Shown: positions 44,387-51,026 of the stretch, in pieces | How positions within the stretch are numbered: the stretch's first letter is position 1 | How the letters are laid out: the number at the start of each line of letters is the position of its first letter | Assembly (NCBI GenBank): GCA_964467255.1 | Contig: CAYXPR010000009.1 | Location: forward strand, 31,866-95,865 | DNA from: CAYXPR01 sp964467255 | Lineage (GTDB): Bacteria > Pseudomonadota > Alphaproteobacteria > Rickettsiales > RGZB01 | Reading direction: 5' to 3' | Length of the DNA stretch: 64,000 nucleotides | Notes under the pieces: generated by a model | What the model was told of the DNA's origin: nothing | Databases searched by the model: none | The model's input: the letters and a program-made list of their open reading frames with translations, nothing else | Program-made: the position numbers and the translations under genes

Positions 44387-45238
44387 CTATTCCTGCGTTT
44401 TTTTCTTGAGGGGGTTCGGGCGCTTCCCCTGCTTAATTTCAATCCAGCGGCGGATGAGCTCCGGCGGCTTGCCGCGATAGAAGTGTTCAGCGATGCCTAG
44501 CAAGGTCCGTAAATCCGAGCGGTCCATCAGCTCATCATCGGAAATCAGATATTCCTCCGGCACCTCGCAGCGCACCTGATGGTTGCGCTTGGCCATGGCC
44601 ACCATCCAACTGAATTCGCTGCTTTTTGAGTATTCCTCGGCAAAGGCCTTTACCTTTTCGCAGGGCATATTTTCGCTGCGCATCAGCTGGTATTTTTCCA
44701 TCGGCGTATCGGCGTGTTCGTAGAGATACAATATGCCCTTTTCCGGTGTGTAAGGGTTGTTTGCAAGGGCTTCAAACAGGGTGGGGCTGCATTGGGCGAT
44801 GTGCTTGGTGGCAATAGATTCGAGCACCGTGGGCGGTGTTTGGTAGTTCTGCGCCAGCCGGATGGTGGCAATCACGTGGTTGTTGAATAGTATAAAGCCA
44901 AAGATTGCGGTGAGGACGGCAGGCACTGCGATGCGCACCCAGCGCGGGGCGGAGACGGGTGCTTTGCGGAGCTTTGCAACAATCGCGGCGATTAAAAAAC
45001 TAACTGCAAAAGTGACCAGAAGCCCAAGTGCAATATGGTACATGCTGGCAAAAATATTACCCGCCCCTGCTTTGGCGAACATACCAATCGAGAACACGCC
45101 CGAGAGCAAGCCACCCGCAAAACCGATGACGACCGGTGTGCCGCGTTTATAGTAAACCCAGTAGAACCCCATCAGCAAAAGCGTGATGGGCAGCAGGGCA
45201 ACGCCATTGATAAAACCAAGCAATGTATCGAGTGTCAT
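44387..45238 (-). CDS. Membrane protein between purQ and purL (unknown function)
   Basis: This 283-aa protein has four or five hydrophobic helices in its first 130 residues (LGFINGVALLPITLLLMGFY and others) and a hydrophilic C-terminal half with a basic end. I do not recognise a family. The ATG at 45238 (MTLDTLLGF) is preferred; the frame is open to 45274. It sits on the same strand in a purC-purS-purQ-this-purL run, but its gaps to purQ (68 bp) and purL (96 bp) are long enough for its own signals. Confidence 0.7.
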   Translation of the reverse strand: MTLDTLLGFINGVALLPITLLLMGFYWVYYKRGTPVVIGFAGGLLSGVFSIGMFAKAGAGNIFASMYHIALGLLVTFAVSFLIAAIVAKLRKAPVSAPRWVRIAVPAVLTAIFGFILFNNHVIATIRLAQNYQTPPTVLESIATKHIAQCSPTLFEALANNPYTPEKGILYLYEHADTPMEKYQLMRSENMPCEKVKAFAEEYSKSSEFSWMVAMAKRNHQVRCEVPEEYLISDDELMDRSDLRTLLGIAEHFYRGKPPELIRRWIEIKQGKRPNPLKKKTQE

Positions 45239-45306
45239 ACCGCTGATTATCCGCCGCCACGGCAGGCTTGGCAAGTGGATTTATAGCCTTGTAATAAAGG
45301 GGGAAT

Positions 45307-45996
45307 TTAGGCGAATTTAGCCACGAGTGCGTCAAACAGATGTTTGCCATCCGTGCCGCCCACGGCTTCTTCTGCAAGGCGTTCGGGGTGCGGCATCATG
45401 CCGAGCACGTTTTTCTTTTTATTGAAGAGGCCTGCGATGCTGTTCATTGCGCCGTTTGGGTTGGTGTTGTCGTTCACTGTGCCCTTAGCATCGCAATAAC
45501 GGAAGGCGACAAGGCCGCCATCTTCAATCGATTTCAGCGTTGCGTCATCGACAAAATAATTGCCATCGTGATGCGCCACCGGAATGGTGATAACTTGACC
45601 TTTTGTGTATTTGGAAGTGAATGCACTGTCGGCATTTTCGACCTTCAGCTGCAAATCGCGGCAGATGAATTTCAGTTTTTTATTCCGCAGCAATGCACCC
45701 GGAAGAAGCTGCGTTTCGGTGAGCACCTGAAACCCGTTGCATACGCCGAGCACATAGCCGCCTTTTTCAGCGAAGCTTTTGACTTCGCGCATGATGGGCG
45801 ATTGCGCGGCAATCGCGCCGCAGCGTAAATAATCGCCATATGAAAAGCCGCCCGGCACAGCCACTACATCGAGCTTCGGCAGCGTGGTTTCACGGTGCCA
45901 AATCATCGCTGGTTTTTCACCCGTGGCGCGGTGCAGCGCATCCGCCATGTCGCGGTCGCAGTTAGAGCCGGGGAATACGATGACGCCTGCTTTCAT
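45307..45996 (-). CDS. purQ: phosphoribosylformylglycinamidine synthase, glutaminase subunit
   Basis: This 229-aa class I glutamine amidotransferase supplies ammonia to PurL. The nucleophile Cys is in LGVCNGFQVL, the conserved FPGSNCDRDMA is at the N-terminus, and the His/Glu pair is in the C-terminal MMPHPERLAEE. Length is normal. It lies 12 bp after purS. Confidence 0.96.
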   Translation of the reverse strand: MKAGVIVFPGSNCDRDMADALHRATGEKPAMIWHRETTLPKLDVVAVPGGFSYGDYLRCGAIAAQSPIMREVKSFAEKGGYVLGVCNGFQVLTETQLLPGALLRNKKLKFICRDLQLKVENADSAFTSKYTKGQVITIPVAHHDGNYFVDDATLKSIEDGGLVAFRYCDAKGTVNDNTNPNGAMNSIAGLFNKKKNVLGMMPHPERLAEEAVGGTDGKHLFDALVAKFA

Positions 45997-46008
45997 GTGT
46001 TGTAGGCC

Positions 46009-46254
46009 TTACTTCTTTTCCAGTTCCACGCGGTAATTTTCGACCACCGTGTTGGCGAGGAGTTTTTCGCACATGTCTTTGAGTTTTTTCTCGGCTGCAC
46101 CGCTGTCTTTTTCATCGAGCTCAATTTCGATGAACTTGCCTTGGCGTACGCCCTTGATGCCGGCAAAACCAAGATTGCCCAGCGCGCCTTCCACGGCTTT
46201 GCCTTGCGGGTCGAGCACCCCGTTTTTTAGGGTGATGTATACATTTGCTTTCAT
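46009..46254 (-). CDS. purS: phosphoribosylformylglycinamidine synthase subunit PurS
   Basis: This 81-aa protein bridges PurL and PurQ in the three-part FGAM synthase. The N-terminus MKANVYITLKNGVLDPQGKAVEGAL and the later VRQGKFIEIEL are typical of PurS. The ATG at 46254 has GAGG upstream; the longer open frame to 46356 lies inside purC and is not used. It is 10 bp after purC. Confidence 0.95.
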   Translation of the reverse strand: MKANVYITLKNGVLDPQGKAVEGALGNLGFAGIKGVRQGKFIEIELDEKDSGAAEKKLKDMCEKLLANTVVENYRVELEKK

Positions 46255-46264
46255 GAGCGCCTCG

Positions 46265-47101
46265 TTATTTTTTCGTCGGTTTAGCCGGTTTTTTTGCTGC
46301 CGGTTTTTTCGCGCCGGGCGTAGGTACGGTCGGCTTCTTTTTGCCGCCGCCATCAATCGGCGTGAGCGGGTTCGGGTCTACGAGCACACCTAAGCGCCGC
46401 GCGACTTCCTGATAGGCCTCGCCGACTTTGCCGAGGTCCTGACGGAAACGGTCTTTGTCGAGCTTCTCGCCGGTTTTTGTATCCCACAGGCGGCAATTAT
46501 CAGGGCTGATTTCATCGGCCACGATGATGTAGGCATTGCCTTCTTCATCGTAAATGCGGCCGAATTCCAGTTTGAAATCCACCAGCTTGAGGCCAGCACC
46601 CAAGAACAGGCCGGAGAGGAAATCATTCACGCGGTAGGACATGGATTTAATGTAATCCAGTTCGTCTTCGCCGCTCATCCACTGGAAGAACAACATGTGT
46701 TCTTCGCTCACCATCGGGTCGCCCAGCTCGTCGCTTTTCAGGTAAAATTCAATGAGCGGTTTGGGTAGCGGCAGGCCTTCTTCCACGCCGAAACGTTTGC
46801 ACAGGCTGCCCGCGGTTACATTACGAACCACGACTTCCACCGGAATAATTTCAGCGGCTTTCACCAGCTGTTCGCGCATGTTGAGCGCTTTGATAAAGTG
46901 CGTGTCGATGCCGATTTCTTCAAGGCGCGTCATGATGTATTCGCTGATGCGGTTGTTCAGCACACCCTTGCCCGAAATCGTGCCTTTTTTCTGATTGTTA
47001 AAGGCCGTTGCGTCGTCTTTAAAATACTGGATGATGGTGCCCGGATCCGGACCTTCAAACAGAATCTTGGCTTTGCCTTCGTAGAGCTTACGACGTGTCA
47101 T
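46265..47101 (-). CDS. purC: SAICAR synthetase with basic C-terminal tail
   Basis: This 278-aa enzyme joins aspartate to CAIR with ATP, in purine synthesis. Signature segments are LYEGKAKILFEG at the start, the VRNVTAGSLCKRFGVEEG block and VDFKLEFGR. The core ends near residue 245 and is followed by a Lys/Pro/Ala tail of about 30 residues (GKKKPTVPTPGAKKPAAKKP), which is not usual for PurC. No ribosome binding site lies at normal spacing before the ATG; instead a hairpin (47118-47134) stands there. Confidence 0.95.
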   Translation of the reverse strand: MTRRKLYEGKAKILFEGPDPGTIIQYFKDDATAFNNQKKGTISGKGVLNNRISEYIMTRLEEIGIDTHFIKALNMREQLVKAAEIIPVEVVVRNVTAGSLCKRFGVEEGLPLPKPLIEFYLKSDELGDPMVSEEHMLFFQWMSGEDELDYIKSMSYRVNDFLSGLFLGAGLKLVDFKLEFGRIYDEEGNAYIIVADEISPDNCRLWDTKTGEKLDKDRFRQDLGKVGEAYQEVARRLGVLVDPNPLTPIDGGGKKKPTVPTPGAKKPAAKKPAKPTKK

Positions 47102-47117
47102 GCGTGTCTAACTTTCT

Positions 47118-47134
47118 ACCCCTTCAAAAGGGGT
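47118..47134 (-). promoter_or_regulatory. Hairpin just before purC
   Basis: On the plus strand ACCCCTT and AAGGGGT (7-bp arms, 3-nt loop) form a tight hairpin 16 bp before the purC start codon. The only purine-rich run that could serve as a ribosome binding site (GAAGGGG on the minus strand) is in this hairpin, so it may control purC translation or transcript ending. Confidence 0.45.
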
Positions 47135-47148
47135 TTACTTGCTTTTTG

Positions 47149-47250
47149 AGTGATTTTTCGCTAGCTATTTCTGTCCGCTCGCGCTATTTGAATAGCGCAA
47201 ATCCTGCGGCGGGTAAATAGCCGATTAACGGCAGGATATAAAAAATCACT
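47149..47250. repeat. 102-bp nested inverted-repeat element between purC and the zeta inhibitor gene
   Basis: Outer arms AGTGATTTTT (47149-47158) and AAAAATCACT (47241-47250) match perfectly over 10 bp. Inside lie GCTATTT/AAATAGC (47164-47170 and 47215-47221), GCGCTATT/AATAGCGC (47181-47188 and 47191-47198) and ATCCTGC/GCAGGAT (47201-47207 and 47231-47237). Not all can form at once. It could be a structured leader for either divergent gene, a small RNA, or a palindromic mobile repeat. Confidence 0.55.
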
Positions 47251-47285
47251 AGAAATCACCCATTTAGGTAGTGCACGAGGCGCGT

Positions 47286-47609
47286 ATGACGATGTTTGAT
47301 AACCGCGAAAAAGCTCTGGAAAACAAGTATATCCACGATAAAGAAGTGGAATTCCGGATTGTTTCGCGCCGCCGTAAGCTGCTCGGCCTGTGGGCTGCCA
47401 GTCAGATGCGGGTGAGCGAAGAAGCCTCGCTGCAATATGCGCTCGAAATCGTGCGGTATGGGATTGAAGACACCAAAGAAGGCGCCGTGGTGAACCGCGT
47501 GCTGGCTGACCTGCGCAAAGTGGGTGTTAATGTGAGCGAGAGCGAACTGCGCGAGAAGATGGACGCGCTGCACGAACAGGCGAAACGCGAAGTGGTTGAG
47601 AACGCATAA
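47286..47609 (+). CDS. DUF1476 protein, zeta-type F1-ATPase inhibitor
   Basis: This 107-aa protein matches the DUF1476 family, the zeta inhibitor of the F1FO-ATP synthase found only in alphaproteobacteria. Diagnostic segments are MFDNREKALENKYIHDKEVEFRI-type N-terminus (inhibitory part), RRRKLLGLWAA and KEGAVVNRVLADL. It would bind F1 and block ATP hydrolysis. The ATG at 47286 has ACGAGG upstream; MTMF also gives an ATG two codons on. It is divergent from purC across the inverted-repeat element. Confidence 0.92.
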   Translation: MTMFDNREKALENKYIHDKEVEFRIVSRRRKLLGLWAASQMRVSEEASLQYALEIVRYGIEDTKEGAVVNRVLADLRKVGVNVSESELREKMDALHEQAKREVVENA

Positions 47610-47670
47610 GCGTTACACATACCGTTAACCCCATCAGCGACAGTACAGCAATCAGCAGAATCATAACCAT
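47527..47670 (-). CDS. Candidate small membrane protein (47 aa), uncertain
   Basis: This short frame begins MVMILLIAVLSLMGLTVC, one hydrophobic helix, then a basic tail. AAGGAG lies 9 nt before the ATG. It starts 32 bp after the stop of the 203-aa gene on the same strand and runs 83 bp antisense into the end of the zeta inhibitor gene, where its codons are set by the other strand. A 9-bp inverted repeat (47625-47633 and 47685-47693) brackets the start region. It could be chance. Confidence 0.3.
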   Translation of the reverse strand: MVMILLIAVLSLMGLTVCVTLMRSQPLRVSPVRAARPSSRAVRSRSH

Positions 47671-47702
47671 TGGGCGGTACTCCTTGGGGTTAAGCCGAAT
47701 AT

Positions 47703-48314
47703 TTAGGCCGGTTTTTCGCTTTTGGGTTTGCCTTTAAATTTTTCTTTGATTTCCGGCACGCCCTGCCTGAAATATTGCGCGAGGCGCTGAATACGGTTGA
47801 TTTCATTCTTCGGTTTTGCCGCCGTGCCCTGCGCGTGCAGGAAGCAGTCTTTACCGAAGGCGTGCATCAGCGATTGTTCAAGGCCGTTACGCACTTGCTG
47901 CTGTTCCGACACGAATTCTTTATAGCCTTGCGGCAGAAGCGACATGCCATCATCCAGCGAAGCGGCAAACAATGCTTCAAACACTACACCCAAACGGTTG
48001 TGCAATACGTCAATCGCCAGATTCGTGGACGCGTGCGAAGATGTCACCACCTGACCCACCAGCCCTTTGGCTTCGAGCGCCCGGAAGATAGAGGATTTTA
48101 CGTTTTCCTTCGCCGCATCATCGAGGTGCGCGATATCAATTTCAATATACGGTTCACCGTCTTCGCCGACACCGCGGCTGACATCCATCATCACGCCGTG
48201 GATGGGTGTGCCTACATCCTTCACGGGAGCGTTGATGACGCCCTTATAACCGGTGGCGGTGCGTGCGATACGCTTGGCGCCGTATTTCCCGTTATCCGTC
48301 CTGAATTCGACCAT
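47703..48314 (-). CDS. Orphan cytoplasmic protein with CtrA-type box (203 aa)
   Basis: I do not recognise this protein. It has no signal peptide or membrane helix; the first 90 residues look strand-rich (YKGVINAPVKD, PYIEIDIAHL) and the rest helical, ending in a Lys-rich tail (KEKFKGKPKSEKPA). The ATG at 48314 has AAAGGAG upstream. A TTAA-N7-TTAA box lies 80 bp before it. Confidence 0.7.
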   Translation of the reverse strand: MVEFRTDNGKYGAKRIARTATGYKGVINAPVKDVGTPIHGVMMDVSRGVGEDGEPYIEIDIAHLDDAAKENVKSSIFRALEAKGLVGQVVTSSHASTNLAIDVLHNRLGVVFEALFAASLDDGMSLLPQGYKEFVSEQQQVRNGLEQSLMHAFGKDCFLHAQGTAAKPKNEINRIQRLAQYFRQGVPEIKEKFKGKPKSEKPA

Positions 48315-48394
48315 GTGATGTTCTCCTTTGTTCCTTAAAGCTGGGTTGTTCACATCTCCACTCCGCCCAACGTACCTAGAATCGCAGAAATAGA

Positions 48395-48409
48395 TTAAGA
48401 TTTAGTTAA
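48395..48409 (-). promoter_or_regulatory. CtrA-type box, TTAA-N7-TTAA
   Basis: The minus strand reads TTAACTAAATCTTAA, 80 bp before the 203-aa gene. It lacks the final C of the full consensus. TAGGTA, a possible -10, begins about 15 nt after the box, like the spacing at the 28344 box. Confidence 0.5.
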
Positions 48410-48460
48410 GAAAAAACGCCCATATGCCTTTTTTCAGGAAAGATTTAAAGGACTGAAAAA

Positions 48461-48506
48461 CAGGCAAAAATCACCACGGCCTCGCACAAAGCTATGTGCG
48501 AGGCCG
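48461..48506 (-). terminator. Rho-independent terminator after the aspartate aminotransferase gene
   Basis: Perfect 11-bp arms CGGCCTCGCAC (48477-48487) and GTGCGAGGCCG (48496-48506) with an 8-nt loop. On the minus strand the hairpin is followed within 6 nt by TTTTT and then a second T-run, which fits termination of the aminotransferase transcript that ends at 48542. Confidence 0.8.
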
Positions 48507-48541
48507 CATGACGGTTTTAGATAAGGATGAAAGGGCGGTAA

Positions 48542-49744
48542 TTAACGCAGTTTTTCGACTGCGGCTTTGATGCGGCTGAGCGCCTCATTCAGGTTTTTTT
48601 CGCTCGTGGCATAGGAAATACGGAAGAAACCTTCCGAACCAAAACCCACACCCGGCACCACGGCAACCAGTGCTTCTTCCAGCAGGTAGGTGGCGACATC
48701 GTTGTCATTCACAATCTTTTTGCCTGCTTGTGTGATTTTGCCAAACAGCCCCGTGCATTTGGGGAACACGTAAAATGCGCCTTCGGGTGTGTTGCATTCA
48801 ATGCCTTCAATTTCATTGAGCTTGCCGACCACTAAATCGCGGCGTTTCTGGAAGGCTTTCACCCAGTCTTTCAAAAATTCCTGCGGGCCGTTTAAGGCTT
48901 CCACCGATGCTGCCTGCGAAATGGAGCAGGGGTTTGATGTGCTTTGTGACTGGAGTTTGGCGATGGCTTTAATCACTTCCGCCGGACCACCCGCATAGCC
49001 AATGCGCCAGCCAGTCATGGAGTAGGCCTTCGATACGCCGTTTACCGTGAGGGTGCGGCTTTTGAGTTGGGGCTCGACCTGTGCGGGCGTGGTGAACTCA
49101 AAACCGTCATATAAGATATGTTCGTAGATGTCGTCCGTCATCACATAGACATGCGGGTGTTTCACCAGCACATCGGTGATGGCTTTCATCTCGGCTTTTG
49201 AATAGGCCGCGCCAGTAGGATTGGAGGGAGAGTTTAAAATAATCCATTTGGTTTTTGGTGTGATGGCTTTTTCCAAATCCTTCGGCTGCAGCTTGAAGCC
49301 TTTTTCTGCCGGGCACTGAATGACCACCGGCGTGCCTTCGGCCAGCACCACCATGTCAGGATATGACACCCAATATGGTGCAGGGATAATCACCTCATCG
49401 CCTTTTTCCACCGTGGCGACGAGGGCATTATACAGCACCTGTTTGCCGCCAGTGCCGACGGTGATTTCATTCAGCTCGTAGGACAAGCCGTTTTCGCGTT
49501 TGAACTTCGCCTGAATCGCTTTTTTGAGCGCGGGCGTACCGTCGACCGCAGTGTATTTCGTATCACCATTTTGAATGGCTTTTATCGCGGCATTTTTCAC
49601 ATGCTCAGGCGTATCAAAATCGGGCTCGCCTGCGCCAAGGCCAATCACGTCTTTGCCAGCGGCTTTCAGCTCGGCGGCTTTCGTGGTGACGGCGATGGTA
49701 GGGGAAGGTTTAATGGCGTTCAAACGCGCTGCAACCAATGCCAT
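48542..49744 (-). CDS. aspartate/aromatic aminotransferase (class I, I-gamma type)
   Basis: This 400-aa fold-type I PLP enzyme has the motifs GLGAGEPDFDTPEH near the N-terminus, NSPSNPTGAAYS, and the PLP lysine in VNGVSKAYSMTGWRIG. These fit the I-gamma aspartate aminotransferase (AatA/AspC) of alphaproteobacteria and thermophiles, some of which also use prephenate. The ATG at 49744 has GGAG upstream; the open frame to 49819 is not used. A strong terminator follows. Confidence 0.93.
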   Translation of the reverse strand: MALVAARLNAIKPSPTIAVTTKAAELKAAGKDVIGLGAGEPDFDTPEHVKNAAIKAIQNGDTKYTAVDGTPALKKAIQAKFKRENGLSYELNEITVGTGGKQVLYNALVATVEKGDEVIIPAPYWVSYPDMVVLAEGTPVVIQCPAEKGFKLQPKDLEKAITPKTKWIILNSPSNPTGAAYSKAEMKAITDVLVKHPHVYVMTDDIYEHILYDGFEFTTPAQVEPQLKSRTLTVNGVSKAYSMTGWRIGYAGGPAEVIKAIAKLQSQSTSNPCSISQAASVEALNGPQEFLKDWVKAFQKRRDLVVGKLNEIEGIECNTPEGAFYVFPKCTGLFGKITQAGKKIVNDNDVATYLLEEALVAVVPGVGFGSEGFFRISYATSEKNLNEALSRIKAAVEKLR

Positions 49745-49821
49745 AGTAAGGGCTCCATAGTTAAAATGCCCCGTGGTTGTAGCAAAACGGGCGGGCAAGG
49801 CAAGCATTTTATGGTGCAATG

Positions 49822-50973
49822 TTAGCGTGGGCCGCCGGGAGAGGGGTCTGCGCTGCTGCGTGCGGGTGCGTCGGTATAGCCCGATTCGCCCGTTCGGCGC
49901 ATGGCTGCGGCGGCATCTTTACCCTTTTCGAGCGTGCCGATATCGAATTTTACAAAGGTTTCCTCAATTTTTGCGCGAACCTTTGCACCTTTTTCCGATG
50001 CGGAGTCGAGCATGGCATAGGCCACATTCAACGCGCGTGCAAAATCTTCTACCACAACCTGTTCAGTGTTGATGTGCGTGAAGCTTTCCAGCAGGCGCCC
50101 CAGTGTGAGCGGGTGTTTGAGCGTATCGGGGTGGGCCATCACTTCTGTGGGTGTTGCGGTTGTGATATCAAAGGGAGGTGCTTCACGCAGCAACTGCAGC
50201 CGCGCCTCGGTCACCAATGGCCTTAAGGCATCCTGCGCTTTTTCCGGCATTTTCATAAGGACATAGGCATCATAAACGGATTTGGCAGTGAGGAAGCAGC
50301 CCTGAAGCGCACTATTAAGGCCAATCAGGAAATCGCGGTCATCCGCACCCAGCTTGGTTTTGTCAAGTATGCGTGGAGGCTCTGCCTGCGGCGTGGTGCC
50401 ACCGAGCAGTGCATGGAGCGGGCCTGTGGTGATATTGGCATTGGCGAGCGCTGCGTTACGGTCAAATTGCCCGTAATCGCGCGCAAAATCACCCATGCCG
50501 AGTTGGCCATAAGCGCGCGCGAACACGGTGCGGGCTTCTTCGGCGCGCAGATTGTTTGGGTCGGAGTCGAGCAGCGCGGTGCCGATAAAAATCAGGTCGC
50601 GCACCACATCGGCGCGTGCCACAACAGCATCACCTTGCCGCATGAAAATATGGTTCAGTTCCGGTTCGCGGTCGAAACGGTTATACGCCCACATTTGTGT
50701 GGGGAATGGGCGCAGGCGCTCGCCAAATTCAATCACGGCGGTGAGGGCTTCGCGGTCGGCGCGCACATCCGGCCTTAAGGCGGCAATCAGGCCTGCCACG
50801 GTTTCCGGTTTTAAAACATCGGTATCTACCGTTGCGAGGTAAGTTTTAGCGCGGCCGTAGAGCTGCGCGGCGCTGTCGAGCGCGGTGACGAGGTCTTTCT
50901 CGCTGCCTTGTGCCACAAGGCGCGTTGCCGACAGCGCAGCAAAATCTTCACGTGTGATAAACGGTTTATCCAT
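49822..50973 (-). CDS. Orphan cytoplasmic protein with CtrA-type box (383 aa)
   Basis: I do not recognise this protein. It has no signal peptide or membrane helix and looks like an all-helical array, rich in Ala and Leu, with repeated helix pairs that may be a TPR-like or bundle fold. The last 25 residues (TGESGYTDAPARSSADPSPGGPR) are disordered. The ATG is only 22 bp after a perfect TTAA-N7-TTAAC box, and there is no strong ribosome binding site, so the transcript may have a very short leader. Confidence 0.7.
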   Translation of the reverse strand: MDKPFITREDFAALSATRLVAQGSEKDLVTALDSAAQLYGRAKTYLATVDTDVLKPETVAGLIAALRPDVRADREALTAVIEFGERLRPFPTQMWAYNRFDREPELNHIFMRQGDAVVARADVVRDLIFIGTALLDSDPNNLRAEEARTVFARAYGQLGMGDFARDYGQFDRNAALANANITTGPLHALLGGTTPQAEPPRILDKTKLGADDRDFLIGLNSALQGCFLTAKSVYDAYVLMKMPEKAQDALRPLVTEARLQLLREAPPFDITTATPTEVMAHPDTLKHPLTLGRLLESFTHINTEQVVVEDFARALNVAYAMLDSASEKGAKVRAKIEETFVKFDIGTLEKGKDAAAAMRRTGESGYTDAPARSSADPSPGGPR

Positions 50974-50995
50974 GGCACCAGCCTAGCAGGCGAGT

Positions 50996-51011
50996 GTTAA
51001 AAAAGCCTTAA
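50996..51011 (-). promoter_or_regulatory. CtrA-type box, TTAA-N7-TTAAC
   Basis: The minus strand reads TTAAGGCTTTTTTAAC in the 53-bp gap between pccA and the 383-aa orphan, giving that gene its own likely promoter. TAGGCT begins 10 nt after the box. The sequence is nearly the same as the 39733 box. Confidence 0.6.
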
Positions 51012-51026
51012 GGAAAAACGGAGAGA

